The position numbers were made by a program, and so were the translations under genes. From Antedon mediterranea (taxonomy: Eukaryota > Echinodermata > Crinoidea > Comatulida > Antedonidae), in the NCBI RefSeq assembly GCF_964355755.1, contig NC_092677.1:1555001-1619000 (forward strand): a DNA stretch of 64,000 nt, given 5' to 3'. Below are positions 38,501-50,059 of this stretch, piece after piece (position 1 is the stretch's first letter; each line of letters begins with the position of its first letter). The notes beneath the pieces are model-generated. The model saw only the letters and a program-made list of their open reading frames with translations. It had not been told where the DNA came from and did no database searches.

Positions 38501-40190
38501 TTATAAGTGTAGAGCTGAGAATGCTGCATACAGCGGAACGGAAGGACAACTTAGCAATACAGGTAAACTCTGTAAGTACAAAATGAAAGTTATCTATTAG
38601 TAATAATAGAACGAGACAATAAGCGAAGGAAATATGAAAGCGAGATAACTTGATTGGTGTTTAGTGGTGTTAGAATTGAGCTAATTTTGAGCTTTCGAAT
38701 TGCGAAGACCGAGCCCTGTAATAGGACCAACAAAATAGACATGCCAATGTTAATTCCTTGTGCGCGGTGCTACACAAGTTTTTGTTTCTAGATCAAATTA
38801 GCCAAATCAATGCGTAGATCGTATTTCTATTTGTAAATTTATATTTTAAGTTAAGGGTGCTACAGATCAAAAACCTTTGCTTGTTTGTGGTTATCCTGTT
38901 TTTCACACTTTTATTTTTACTTTGTTTAATATTATTATATGGTTATGAAATTTTGTGTGAAAAACAAAGAATACTCAGACTGATCTGATGTAATGAAAAC
39001 CACTGAATTTTCTTTCTTAGTTTTAAGCAGAGAAGATGAACATAAGCACTCAACTGGACTTGTTGTTGGAATGACGTTTGTCGGTGTGTTTATTGGCTGT
39101 ATGTTAAGTCTGCTTACATTCTTCGTTATCAAAAAACTATGACCGGCAAAGGTACAAACAAGTTGAGATTAATTTATTTTACACTTTTTAATGTCTAACC
39201 ATCACATTTATTTTATAGTAATTATGTGTGAGTCGCATTTTATAACAGTGTTCATTTGTTTGTTTAAGGTATCTTCAACAAGTGACAACCAATCTGGGGT
39301 AAGGAAAGAGCAAGTGATTGTTTCCATAATTCTTAAAATCACGCTTTAATATCTCATGTTTACCGTGAAATACATCATATTTTAATCTTTCTCTTTATAT
39401 CAAATTACTATAACAACAATAGGAAACAATTACACACTTCATTGATATGTAATGATTGGATATCATTTGTAATTTAATTTACCTTTTATTTTGCTGGTAC
39501 AACAATTCGCAATGCGTGATTTATTTGTAATCGTAATCCATAATGGTATATGCAAATATTCCATGTAAGTCAGGATGTGAATTGGTAGTTTGAATAAATA
39601 AATAACATAATGTCGTCTGCGCATGCCTAGTAGCATTATATATATTATTTGAAGGTTTTTTTTCACTCCTGAGGACGATCAAAGCACATTGATCGAAACG
39701 TGGAAAACTCAACAGTTCTTTTCAGAACTAATATACGTGGTGTACCGCAACATTTATATCAACATTATATATATTATAGTAATGCTATTTTTAAATATCA
39801 ATTAAAATATCGTATAAAATAAAAATAGGAAGCCCATGAAAGAGAAAACAAAGGCATTATCGTTAGAATCGATGTCAGCTTTCAATCACACTCATTATTA
39901 GACCAAGCAGCACTACCATTTATAAAAAAAGACCTTATAAAATATTATTAACGTCATAATCGACACCTTATCGTCATCGATGCAATAAATATAAACCTAA
40001 TGTGAAAACCGTTTAACAATCAGCGCAAAGCAATCAATATTATTTTCTTCCTCAAATTGTTATAATACATGTTATTTTATCCTAGGAATACACAACTTAT
40101 ATTGGTGAGATGAATCAAGGTACCAGTCACACGTACGAAGAGTTGCAGAAAAAGGATAAAAATCAAGTATACGAGAATGTAAAAGCTTAG
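35150..40190 (+). CDS. G5: five-Ig transmembrane receptor, tail cut off
   Basis: Exons: Ig 35150-35503, 35855-36103, 36754-37005, V-type 37583-37903, C2-type 38287-38562, TM 39021 to the TGA at 39140-39142. Linker 39269-39298 and tail 40086-40190 lie beyond the stop. All Ig exons are phase 1-1 and free of stops. The signal-peptide exon was not identified, so the model lacks its 5' end. The last three exons match the G2/G3/G7 type, and the first matches G4/G6/G8, which makes G5 a hybrid of both subfamilies. Confidence 0.65.
35855..36103 (+). CDS. G5 Ig exon 2
   Basis: IEDPVLSFTTPMNEGD, ALSCDVVSKP, LTFKKDG, DQGSYTCEASNSAGT. An I-set pattern with both Cys but Phe in place of the usual core Trp. 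249 nt, phase 1-1. Confidence 0.8.
36104..36753. repeat. G5 intron with 48-bp tandem repeat
   Basis: About six units of 48 bp (CTGTAATCTGGATTCTAATT, then TAACTGTAATCTATATATTA and 8 more bases) occupy about 36187-36495. Each unit holds two diverged 24-bp halves. Confidence 0.85.
36754..37005 (+). CDS. G5 Ig-like exon 3 without the Cys pair
   Basis: APEITPLEDIEVSRGETVVI, SFVVEARP, YEWLSQG, then VYTVTLNASNEVAARQSS. The strand order and core Trp fit an I-set domain, but the two conserved Cys are Phe and Leu. 252 nt, phase 1-1, acceptor aattag, donor G|GTAAGA. Confidence 0.7.
37085..37340 (+). mobile_element. LINE reverse-transcriptase 3' remnant
   Basis: One frame reads KKWNSLPKNITDLSTKRICI, which matches the 'WNSLP..I....' block at the C-terminal end of many LINE ORF2 proteins. 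It ends near 'aatgacaataaagaacag'. Only about 250 bp survive, with a frameshift, inside a G5 intron. Confidence 0.55.
37583..37903 (+). CDS. G5 V-type Ig exon
   Basis: TMTCNYTVDLGDSLHQLDWY, RADGDGNQVGN, NGRYILS and DDGNYLCRIE. A complete V-type pattern, close to 1018 and 7533. 321 nt, phase 1-1. Confidence 0.8.
38287..38562 (+). CDS. G5 C2-type Ig exon
   Basis: LEEPVLNPTD, FTCNLPSGIPTPINMTWLKY, DEGIYKCRAENAAYSG. Donor G|GTAAAC, 276 nt. An extra Cys (KYCDIL) sits after the Trp. Confidence 0.8.
38563..39020. other. G5 intron
   Basis: No stem exon or repeat was recognised here, unlike G1 and G7. Confidence 0.35.
39021..39151 (+). CDS. G5 transmembrane exon with in-frame stop
   Basis: [39 protein letters not shown], then TGA at 39140-39142. 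The Lys-Lys stop-transfer is kept and only one residue follows it. The donor CAAAG|GTACAA lies after the stop. Confidence 0.75.
39269..39298 (+). other. G5 linker exon, downstream of the stop
   Basis: VSTSDNQSG, 30 nt, phase 0-0, between tttaag and GTAAGG. It keeps its frame although it would be untranslated. Confidence 0.45.
39299..40085. other. Last intron of G5
   Basis: No exon seen. 'tcctgaggacgatcaaagca' near 39667 with 'gatcgaaacgtgg' is a small dispersed-repeat-like motif. Confidence 0.3.
40086..40190 (+). CDS. G5 Tyr-rich ITAM-like tail exon
   Basis: EYTTYIGEMNQGTSHTYEEL, QKKDKNQVYENVKA and TAG at 40188. It has YEEL, eight residues, then YENV: an ITAM-like spacing with a Grb2-type YxN in the second motif. 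The frame is clean although the TGA at 39140 should prevent its translation, which argues for recent loss or for splicing that avoids the stop. Confidence 0.6.
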   Translation, partial: EYTTYIGEMNQGTSHTYEELQKKDKNQVYENVKA

Positions 40191-40799
40191 AGAGAGAGAA
40201 AATAAATATAGTTTAATTTAAAATGTACAAAGAGAACATATCCAAACAATTAGACTAAATAGAACAACCTGTATTCAACAGCTTAGAAAACGGAAATCAC
40301 AATGATAACTAACCAAACAACTTAGAAATAACGTATTACTCAGACATGAGTATATTTTGTGGCTACCTAACTGAATAAACCAATAGTCGTAATATTATAG
40401 TTACGATTCTAAAAGATTACATTTTCCTACACGATAATGAACTAGTCCACCCCCGAACCTCGTTCTATGTTTATATGTAGGCTATTGTTACACGTAAGCT
40501 TCCAACTTTAGAAATTGCTTACTGTTAGGCCAAATCATTATGTCTCATGTGCATTTTTTATGTTTTTGCGTTGTTATTAAAATTAATACATGGGACTTTT
40601 GAATGTGCATTAGCTTTGTTTCGTTTCGCCTTTATTTTCGCAATAACTGTATAATAATGAAATGATATAAAATAATAATTCGATATTTTTATTAGTAATA
40701 ATCTTTGACGATGCAGCTAGAATTTTTCTAAAAAGATCATATAAAATAATTCTTAAATAAAAATAATGTTCTTTTAAAGCAAAACAATCTTACCTTCAT

Positions 40800-41345
40800 T
40801 TAAAGGCAAAAAATCCAATCAATATCCAATAGTAATACATTCACAGGCAAACTGGTAAAATAAAATCCAATTAATATATCCACAAGCAAACTGTTAAAAT
40901 AAAATCCAATTAATATCCAATAGTAATACATTCACAGGCAAACTGGTAAAATAAAATCCAAGTAATATATCCACAAGCAAACTGGTTAAATAAAATCCAA
41001 GTAATACATCCATAGGCAAACTGGTAAAATAAAATCCAAGTAATATATCCATAGGCAAACTGGTAAGATAAAATCCAAGTAATATATCCATAGGCAAACT
41101 GGTAAAATAAAATCCAAGTAATATATCCACAAGCAAACTGGTAAAATAAAATCCAAGTAATACATCCATAGGCAAACTGGTAAAATAAAATCCAAGTAAT
41201 ATATCCATAGGCAAACTGGTAAAATAAAATCAAAGTAATATATCCATAGGCAAACTGGTTAAATAAAATCCAATATATCCATTGGGTTCACCGGCAAACT
41301 GGTAAGGTAACATAAAAAGTAGTATATCCACCGGTAAAATGGTAT
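40800..41345. repeat. 39-bp minisatellite
   Basis: About 12 units around AAACTGGTAAAATAAAATCC, then AAGTAATATATCCATAGGC. Its 13-codon period leaves minus-strand frames open (LLGFYFTSL repeats). Related units lie at 51880-51990 and 54640-54870 beyond other genes of the cluster. Confidence 0.9.
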
Positions 41346-41999
41346 AATATTGGCTTCTTGAATCCATTGACAAATCCACATACAAATTGTGAATAAAACA
41401 GACAGGCCGCTTAAATTACTATACCAACACACACAACTGGTAAGTAAATCTTAGTATTTAATTGTAGAAACCCTCACTGCTACAAATCATATTATAATAC
41501 AATCTTACTGAGCATAACTTGAATCGAAGTACTGTACCGCTTGTTGGTCCTCTTGATTATGCTTACTGAAAATAACAAGGTAGACATCTGTTTATGCAAA
41601 TGAACAACGCAGTTCGAATACTATAAAGTATGTTAACCTGAGAAACACTGGATTCTCTGTATATAAACGTTTGATGTGCAATGATCGTTTTCCAGTTTGT
41701 CTGCGGCCTTTTGCGGAAGATCGAAAATTATAGAGAAATCATGGTACACGCAGGATGGTCCACTATGATGAGGAAGGCATCGCCAAGACCTTCAACAATA
41801 ATTAAAAACCTTTCTGACCTTTGATCCGAAATTCATAAACACCCTAGACCCCAAGTAGACATTAACTTATTATTTTAAGGGTATTGTATCTTAAAATAGT
41901 AAACTACACTTTCGGTACCCAATAAATTGTCTGGGGTGTCTCCTGAATTGGGGATGGCCGTAAAATGTATTTGGAGGAAAGTGTCTTGACAGTGTTTGA

Positions 42000-42430
42000 T
42001 AGAGAATAGGGGTGTCCCTATAATAGGATGTCTCTTTAATATAGGTGTCATTTTAATAGGGTGTCCCTTTAATAGGTGTGTGCTTTTATTAGGGTGTCCC
42101 CTTAATCGGGTATCCCTTTAATAGGGGTGTGCCTTTAATATGGGTGTATTTTTAATAAATGTCATTTTAATAGGAGTGTCCCTTTAATAGGAGTGCCCCT
42201 TTAATAGGGGTGTCCCTTTAATAGGGGGTGTCCCTTTAATAAGGGGTGTCCCTTTAATAGAGGGTGTCCCTTTAATAGGGGGTGTTCCTTTAATAAGGGG
42301 TGTCCCTTTAATAAGGGGTGTCCCTTTAATAAGGGGTGTCCCTTTAATAGAGGTGTCCTTTTAATAGGGGGTGTCCCTTTAATAAGGGGTGTCCTTTTAA
42401 TAAGGGGTGTCCCTTTAATAATGGTGTCCC
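42000..42430. repeat. Short G/C-interrupted minisatellite
   Basis: About 22 units of GGGGTGTCCCTTTAATA with 17-20 bp spacing. Irregular lengths indicate an older, slipping array. Confidence 0.85.
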
Positions 42431-43129
42431 AAAGGAGGGCTTCTACTGCACTAGCACATTGGCACTAGAAAGTTCCTGAGTGTTCTCACATTGATACATT
42501 CAAGAAAGTCAGGAGAGTGTACCGACTAGGTACATTTATAAATAAACCAGGAAAGACATTTCAGATAGCACGCGATACCGAATAAGAACTATTTTATTTG
42601 TTATATACGGTTATTTTTGGTTTAGTTGTTATAATTGGCATAAAGTGTCTTTTGTAAATGTGTCAAGGACAACGATCCACATGATACCTTATGAAAACAA
42701 CAACAACAACGTTCATGTTTATTTATCACTAATTTCACAACAGTGTAATGGGGGACCAACTTGAAATGTAACAGTACAGTTGGTGTTTATTATTTCATTT
42801 TGATTATACAAATTTAATTATTCATGGATATTATATAAATATGTCAACGCTTTCATATTTTGCAAGCATAGTCTTGTCTTGTCTTTATTAATCTGAAAAA
42901 AAAAAACAAACAGAAATGCATTTTCACTGGAAAATGTCTTAATAAGTAAACATATATTACTACACAAGTAGTATTCAAGATTGCTTTCTTATGCTATTTT
43001 GTTAACTAAATGGAGTCCGGAACACATTAGCCTAATTCAAATAGTACCACAAATGTCTTGCAAGAGGCACTCAAAACAGACATTATAGCAAAGCAATTTG
43101 TTAGATTGCCGGATTGCCTTGAGCATTGT

Positions 43130-43335
43130 AGCTTGGTTTATAATCGATGTGTACAGTGGATGTATTTTGTCTTACAAATCATATCAGGATTGTGACTTGT
43201 CTGTGCAGTTGAGCGCGTTCTAACAAACACATTGTTGACTATATGAATCTACTTTAACAATAAGCCTAACTAGTTACTATAGAAAGGGATGTGTGTAAGA
43301 AATTGACGTATGACAACTAGGCCTCCAGTTAAGAA
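43130..43335 (+). promoter_or_regulatory. 5' flank conserved before the G6 signal exon
   Basis: About 200 bp ending in 'aggcctccagtta.gaaatg' is repeated before G4 (23320-23529) and G8 (57270-57484) with few changes, including 'ttgacttgtctg.gcagttga'-like blocks. It likely holds the promoter and 5' UTR. Confidence 0.5.
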
Positions 43336-43384
43336 ATGTTTCCAGAAAATAAAGATATCTGTTTGGTTAGCATCCTCCTTCAAG
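43336..43384 (+). CDS. G6 signal-peptide exon
   Basis: MFPENKDICLVSILLQ, donor G|GTAAGT, the same as 23530 and 57485. Confidence 0.75.
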
Positions 43385-46300
43385 GTAAGTACAGAGTGAG
43401 TGACCAACTATACTACGACAACACAACACCTTTAGTTAGCTGTAGCCACTATTCTTTGTTAGATTAATAAATGGGGTAGAATTTTGGAAACTGAGCATTA
43501 CTGTATATTGACACTACTGTTATGCTTTAATTACTCGGTACCGTTCACTTTATTTAACCATCGTCGTGCACAACCTCCTGCCCGGATCTCCCCTACTGTA
43601 CAAATACCTCGTATATTTAAACCAACTCACAGGTGGAAAATATGCAAATATGTCATTGCGTACACAAAGAGTAAACGACGTCACAACATACGCCCACCCT
43701 ACAAAAATTGACGCCTGTCAAATCTACATGTCTAGCATTATATAATTCTAATATACTTTGTTTTTAACATTTTATTATTATTTCAACATACGCATTATCC
43801 AATTCTAATATACTTTGTTTTAACATTTTTTTTTCTCAACATTATAATAAACAATTAGATACCGTACATTTGCGCTAATACATTAATAGTAATTTGATTG
43901 GTCGTCATCTTTACACCACATAATATTATGATCCATTTACATTAAACCTTGTAATTCGGTAATTGTCATCAGTTTTATTTATAGACAATAAATATCACAA
44001 CATACGCCCACCGAGAAATTAAATTACATTAATCAAACCATGATAGAACAATAGTCAGATGGATAATACCACCAATCATAACTCATTTTTAACATGTCAC
44101 ATATTTGTCTTCCACCACTTGTTATGCTTAAGCAATAAATACGCAACACATTTAATTACTCGGTACCGTTCACTTTATTTAACCATCGTGCACAACCTCC
44201 TGTCCGACGATTTTTTTTCGTACATAAGTTGGGGACCCCCTGTGAAAGATAACCGAACTACTTCCTAAATATAACTAAACCTAACCCTCTAAATAATCTC
44301 TCTCACTATAAAGTAAAAGAAGTAGCTCATGGGAGTCGAACCCCATAGCCTACATTGACATGTAAAATCCATAGTCTTATCCACTCGACTACACAGACGG
44401 CTCGACAGAAATCGTTTGTATTAGCGAATTGTAGTTAGCTCAATTCTTACGTCACACCATATGGATATGACTAATAAATATTTATTTATTTTTGTGACGT
44501 TTCACGAGGGGTCCTCAACTTAAAGTACGAAAAGAAATATCGCGCCGGAACTCCCCTACTGTACAAATACCTCGTCTATTTAAACCAACTCACAGGTGGA
44601 AAATATGCAAATATGTCATTGCGTACAAAAAGAGTAAATGACGTCACAACACTACTACTACAGATTACACATCATCTTAATATGTGTATAGGGTTAAATC
44701 TTTCACGGAATGTTCACTATTTTTTGTTATGCAAGACCTGCTATGAAAATCCTCAAATAGCTGCCTAAATATATTCCACGAGTGTTTTTCTACCTTTTTT
44801 TTCAATTTTGCTCCTATAAAATATATCCTTTAGAATTGTTTTTTTTTTTTGCTCTCCTAAGTTTTCTGCGTATTATTATAAAAGTGTTCATCTTTGTGCA
44901 AGATGAATAGTTTTGGATACATTTTGCAATAATATTTTGTTTTTAATTTAGTTTTATTCTGCATTTGTTATGGAGTGTCTGTAAATATCAACAACTTAGA
45001 TGATGTACACGAAGGCCCTGACACAATAATGACATGTGCATATACAAGAGATAGTAGTACTAGTTCAAGTGACCCTATTGTAACATGGAATAAAATCATA
45101 GACGGGGTAGCAGATAAAATATCAGCAACTCAGAGTGGATCTACAATCATAGAACCTTCGTACCAAGATAGATTTGACGTTGATAGAGATGATGATAGAA
45201 TTCTTGTGATTACTAACTCTTTGAAAAATGACAGCGGCATATATCAATGTGAAGTTGTTATACTTGATGATCCACCAGTGGATGATGATACTGTAACATT
45301 AAATGTGATATGTACGTATAGGTAAAATTCAAATATGTATACACAGATCAGACGGTAAAACCTGATTCTTCTTTTGTTATTATTTCTTAATATATTTTGT
45401 TCACATTATATTATTAGTATCTATATATATATATATATTCGGTAAATCGCGCGAAACTTCTAGCATTTTTACACTATGGTATATAAATTGGTACATAATG
45501 TCAATACTGATTTTTAACACCTAATGAAAACCATAATTCACTTATTATGTTAAGTTAGATAATTAGTTATTGACAATTAAAACGAATTTAGGTTCAACGA
45601 TTTGCCCCAATTAGGGGTGTTTTTCAATCTAATAATGGTAAAAAGTAGGGCCTTTTTAAAATGAATATAACTCTTCAGAATGCACGATGACCCCTAAGTT
45701 TTTAAACTTATTCGGGAAGCCATTGAGTTTAAATTGAATTTAAAAATTAGGATTTTTTCCGTTTTGTGTAGGTTATCACATTCAATAGAGTGCATCTCCG
45801 CTATATAAGCTCGATTCTCGCACAAATTTCAGTGTGTGCTTGCTTAATTATTTATCTTTCTCATAAGTTGTAAGTGTTTTCATTTTTGATGACGTCATCA
45901 CGCGTAAAAACTTGAATAACCTAGGTCGTGTAATTTCGCCTTCGCCGTAAATGTGAATATCTTACAGCTCTTCAGAATTGGAGGTTACCTTGATGATTAT
46001 AATTTATTATGAAAGCGGATGAAATGTAGATATGAATTAATATAAAAACCAAGCCTATCGGATGTTGTGACGTTAACATATGGCCAGATGAAGTTAAAAA
46101 GTATTTTTTTCATCTTTTTCGTCAAAGTTATACAAATTTCAAAGAGCGCGCACAGCGCTTCTACGTGCCAGATTCTCTTCCAATTCTTATATTTATTTGC
46201 TCAATTCAATATCTTTCGAAATTGTCATCTTTGAGTTTATTTTGATAATTCCATCATACCAAAAAATTAGAACATGATGTGTGTCCCGTAATTTCACCTA

Positions 46301-49300
46301 TGCTACACTGTATATAGATATACAGTATATACTGTACATATTGTATATGGCATATAGTAGGCACAACTCAGAACTATAAGCGTATGCATCATGTCATATC
46401 ATGGCGTACATCAACTTTTTACGATCGTATGTTAACGTACATGCATGTTTAAAAAGTGTTAATTTCATTAAAATGATAAAAATGATCACCTATAATTCGT
46501 CAAAGTGACGAATTAAATTCTAGTTTAAAATTGTTCCTCTTTGTACCCATCTTCTTCCTCAACCCTCAACCATAATGTTACATACAAAACACAAATTGGG
46601 TTTGTTTAAATGAGCCCAAATGTAGACTAATTGTATGACAAGTTTCTCTTTCGGAAGTAAGACTAATTCCCAGGGTGTTAATTTTAGTTGACTACATAAA
46701 TCATCGTGTCTATTTATTCCTTTCTGTAAACGATAATCTATTATAGTCCTGCGGTACGTACATTTGAAATCGCCATTTTTCTTTACGCTGGAATTACTGT
46801 GTATTCGAGAACCACTAGATGATACGCTCGCTTCGCTCGCGTACCATCTAGTTACAATAAAGTTGTAAAATATTTCAATTTCATAGTACTGTATTTATTT
46901 TTGGAATGGAAAAATATTGTTTAGGCCTATATTCGCAAGAACGGTACCCAATGTATTCCTTGTTTTATTTCAGTGCGGAATGACTGTTCCAATCACGCTT
47001 GTTCTAATGGAGGTGTTTGTACCCCGTCTTCTAGTTCTACAGGATACACGTGTTCTTGTGCAGCATGTTTCTTTGGACAATTTTGTAGATATGCCATTAC
47101 CGGCGGTAAAGTATTGTAGATAACAAGCCGAACTATACATTAAGCCTTTTTAATAATCAATAAAGTATATAAAACTAGATTTGTTTAAGTTTGCTTAAGT
47201 CGTACGTTAGAATACAAATTAAAATGTTTTACTGGAACATTATGTGAAAATACAAGTTTAATTCATGAACCTTACAGTATAAATTCATTTTTGTAACTCA
47301 AATACATTCATTTAATACTACCAGGGTCAAGTCCTTGCTCCAACGACGTATGTCAGAATGGAGGTATATGTACTGGTTTTTCCTGTACTTTCTCCCCATG
47401 TATCTGTAGCCTACAACATGTTTTAGTGGATCATTCTGTGAAACTTGTAAGTTCTATATCTGTCTACTTGCCTTTAAGACAGTTCAAATATAAAATTAAT
47501 GCATTTTCAGTATAAAAACATTTTTTGTAACTCAAAACCCTGGAAATAATTTTCCAACCATGTAGCTAAAATGACGTACATTTTCCTGTTAGTTTAACAT
47601 TGTACATTCAGACATAACATTAACATGAATTATTCCTTATATATATATATATATATATACAGAATATAGAACTGCTAATGCAAAAATAAAATAAATAAAA
47701 ACTTGATAATATATATGTTGCTTATGTTTATGAAATATTTTTATGTTGACATCCAACAATGTACATATTAAATAAATTAATTAAAATTCACACATAACTG
47801 AAAATCAATTGTGATTATACAGGTTTAATTATATCATAGCTAGGCCTACATATTAACGCCGGATTCTGCCAAAATAGGAAAAGACAATTAATTCAGCAAC
47901 GCGACAACGTTCTTTACCAAAACTAAGCCCTAGAAAATGTTCGACGCGAGCTACTTAGGTAGTGCATTGTTTTTTCTTTTTAAATTTTTTAATTATTAAA
48001 AAATAGAACGCACCTTTAAGACAAGAAATGACCTGGTTTAATGTTTTTAAAGTTGTATGCATTATTTTTACAAAACGTCAAAAATTGCAGGTCTCAGTGT
48101 CTTTAACAACATCAAGAGAAAAGAGTACAGTAAATTAGATCTGCACGCCCTCTATAGTTCTTGTCTTAACCTAATAGGAAAAAAATAATTCGTCAAGGCC
48201 AGCTAAATCCTCCAATAATTGTCCAGTATAAATGTAACTCGGATGAATTAATTTATTATTATCAGTGTTAAATGCTTGCTCCAACAACAACGGTTGTCAG
48301 AATGGAGCTGTTTGTGTCCAGGTTTCTGGTTCCTGTACAGAATACACGTGTACCTGTCCATCATGTATTAGTGGAACATTCTGTGAAATTGGTAAGTGTG
48401 TGTCTCCTTGTTTTTTTTTCACAGTTATCATACAAATTCAGGTATTTTACAGAATAAAAGTATTTTTATAACTCCAATAGTGCACATTCATTATTTATCA
48501 TCATTATTGTTATCATTATCATGTTTACTGGAACGTACTGTGAAAAAAAAGTTATATATATGTCTGAGGTCAAATAAATGAAGCATGTTACAGTCTATAC
48601 TTACGACGCCACATTTTTTAACTTTTTTCTGTAATCTGAATATTTTCTTCCTATCTATTATACTAGTAATGGATGCTTGTTCCAGCCATGTTTGTCAGAA
48701 TGGCGCTACTTGCAACCATCTTTCCTGCACAGCATACACATGTATCTGTCCAGCTTACTACATTGGAACATTTTGTGAAACTTGTAAGTTCTATTTTTGT
48801 TTTTTTTACAAATTATTGTTTTGGTACGTTAAAGATGAAAATGTTTTAGATTAACTCTTCATCTTTCCCCTAATTATTTGTACCATTGCAGTCATAAACA
48901 TTCATTATTTATTTTTTAACACAACTATAACTGTTCTAAACTTGTATTCAATTAAGCTATAGCTTGAATCATTCATCGTCCAAGGTTAGGTCGAGAAAAT
49001 AGGTTAAAAAACAGCGCTTCTTTTTATTACATTTCAAAACATTTATTTCTCTTTTATTTCTATGTACAAAGTTTGTGGTGATAGATTAACTATATAAAAG
49101 CCGGGAAACCCAAAAACCGAGAACTTTTTGAGGGCGCCTCGCGGAGTAGAACAGTTATTTGCACAATACATGTGTTAACAGCCTTGTGTGACAAAATATC
49201 GATAGAAAAAGCTGAACGTTCAATATAGTCAGTTGTTGAATCCTAATATTTCCAAACAAGAATTTAAAAATATTCGAGTGTTAGACGGTGATTCCAGCTC

Positions 49301-49993
49301 ATGTATTATAGGTATTAAACACAACTGAAAATAGTTTATTTTTTACCAATATTAAGTCAAATTGCCGTCCAGAACACAGATGTAATGTTTATGGTCTACA
49401 GTAATAATTTATGGATCTATCTAAGAAAAGTAAAGGCAGCAGCAGTAGTTCTCGACAATTTTTTTCTAAACAGATTTAGGTCAGACTTCAGATGACTCAA
49501 CGAGCCTTGTTATAGTATTGGTGGTTATCGGAACAGTCATTGGCATTATTTTCATTTTAATTTGCTATTTGATCAGAAAAATTAAATCAAATTCACAGGT
49601 AAGATACAATAAACAATTAGATTATAGGGAAGATTGTATTGAGATGTATAATATTGAATATAAACTCAATACTGTTTATGTGTAATTGATTTTAATTGAT
49701 AACAATCAAACAGGGGTTATTTTAATGCTATTTTAACTATTTACAAGAGTTTACTTAATGTATACTTATTATCTACCACATGGTATTATCAACATTACAA
49801 ATCATAATTATAAACGATTTTTGTCATACAGGAACATATCCACTACCACCGTCATTTATTAAAACAATTAGGAAGTTCTTGTATAAGCTTTTGAAATGTT
49901 GTTTATTCTTTTTAGGTACCTGCTTCTATCGGTGAGAATCAGGACAGTATTCATGAATACGATGACATAGAGATACCAGTTGTATATTCATGA
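43336..49993 (+). CDS. G6: Ig-EGF transmembrane receptor with short Tyr tail
   Basis: Exons: signal 43336-43384, Ig 44952-45311, EGF 46974-47105, broken EGF 47325-47446, EGF 48266-48391, EGF 48667-48783, TM 49474-49598, tail 49916-49993. Leaving out the broken EGF, which is possible because neighbours are phase 1-1, the rest adds to 987 nt and 328 residues with no stop. The TM and tail differ from the other genes. This is the only gene in the window whose TM and cytoplasmic tail are joined in one open frame. Confidence 0.65.
43385..44951. repeat. First intron of G6 with nested repeats
   Basis: 'actcggtaccgttcacttta' occurs at about 43531 and 44158, and 'aaatacctcgt.tatttaaac' at about 43602 and 44568. 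A tRNA-derived SINE (44325-44400, minus) and its surroundings have split one repeat copy. Confidence 0.6.
44325..44400 (-). mobile_element. tRNA-derived SINE head (pseudo-tRNA)
   Basis: On the minus strand there is an A box TAGTCGAGTGG and a B box GGTTCGACTCC at tRNA-like spacing. The acceptor ends do not pair, so it is not a working tRNA. Confidence 0.55.
44952..45311 (+). CDS. G6 Ig exon
   Basis: VNINNLDDVHEGPDTIMTCA, IVTWNKIIDG (core Trp kept), DSGIYQCEVV, DDPPVDDDTV. 360 nt, phase 1-1, donor T|GTACGT. Sister of 25601 and 57953. Confidence 0.85.
45420..46851 (+). mobile_element. Helitron-like non-autonomous insertion
   Basis: It starts TCTATATATATATATAT, ends in a palindromic hairpin (CTAGATGATACGC...GCGTACCATCTAG) with final CTAG, and sits between A and T. 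The equivalent introns of G4 (194 bp) and G8 (226 bp) lack these 1.43 kb, so the borders are fixed by paralogy. No ORF of note lies inside. Confidence 0.7.
46974..47105 (+). CDS. G6 EGF exon 1 with shifted donor
   Basis: NDCSNHACSNGGVC, then YTCSCAACFFGQFCRYAITG. The usual GAAACTC|GTGAGT end is destroyed; a new in-phase donor GGCG|GTAAAG lies further on, which keeps 132 nt and phase 1-1. Seven Cys, as at 26155. Confidence 0.65.
47325..47446 (+). pseudogene. G6 EGF exon 2, frameshifted
   Basis: SSPCSNDVCQNGGICTGFSC is readable, then an insertion ('agccta') shifts the frame before the last Cys. Length 122 nt instead of 120 or 123. It must be skipped for the gene to stay open. Confidence 0.65.
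47447..48265. other. G6 intron
   Basis: An (AT)n run lies at about 47638-47660; nothing else is recognised. Confidence 0.35.
48266..48391 (+). CDS. G6 EGF exon 3
   Basis: LNACSNNNGCQNGAVCVQVS, GSCTEYTCTCPSCISGTFCE. Eight Cys, with one residue inserted between Cys 1 and Cys 2. 126 nt. Confidence 0.85.
48667..48783 (+). CDS. G6 EGF exon 4
   Basis: MDACSSHVCQNGATCNHLSC, TAYTCICPAYYIGTFCET. Seven Cys: the one before the turn is Tyr, while the LSC Cys remains. 117 nt, phase 1-1. Confidence 0.8.
48784..49473. other. G6 intron
   Basis: No repeat or exon that I can support. Confidence 0.3.
49474..49598 (+). CDS. G6 transmembrane exon
   Basis: LGQTSDDSTS is followed by the span LVIVLVVIGTVIGIIFILIC and YLIRKIKSNSQ. 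It is related to the other TM exons only in its basic end (RKIKSNSQ|GTAAGA). No stop interrupts it. Confidence 0.8.
49916..49993 (+). CDS. G6 tail exon
   Basis: VPASIGENQDSIHEYDDIEI, PVVYS and TGA at 49991. There are two Tyr; YDDI is a single YxxI motif, which could recruit an SH2 domain or an adaptor. The coding end lies in a 37-bp triplication. Confidence 0.7.
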   Translation, partial: VPASIGENQDSIHEYDDIEIPVVYS

Positions 49994-50059
49994 ATACGAT
50001 GACATAGAGATACCAGTTGTATATTCATGAATACGATGACATAGAGATACCAGTTGTAT
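49949..50059. repeat. 37-bp triplication at the G6 stop
   Basis: Three exact-looking units starting ATTCATGAATACGATGACAT with 37-bp spacing (49949, 49986, 50023). As 37 is not a multiple of three, the second unit supplies the TGA through its TTCATGA. Confidence 0.85.

Larger units (their letters stand above)
40191..43335. repeat. 3' flank of G5 and 5' flank of G6
   Basis: No gene seen. It contains a 39-bp minisatellite (40800-41345) and an 18-20 bp array (about 42000-42430). About 42425-43335 matches 56346-57484 before G8 and is the duplicated promoter side of this subfamily. Confidence 0.6.

Noticed and set aside
40894-41233. Minus-strand frames with LLGFYFTSL repeats that look membrane-like
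   Set aside because: Translation of the 39-bp minisatellite in three frames; hydrophobic only because the repeat is A/T-rich.
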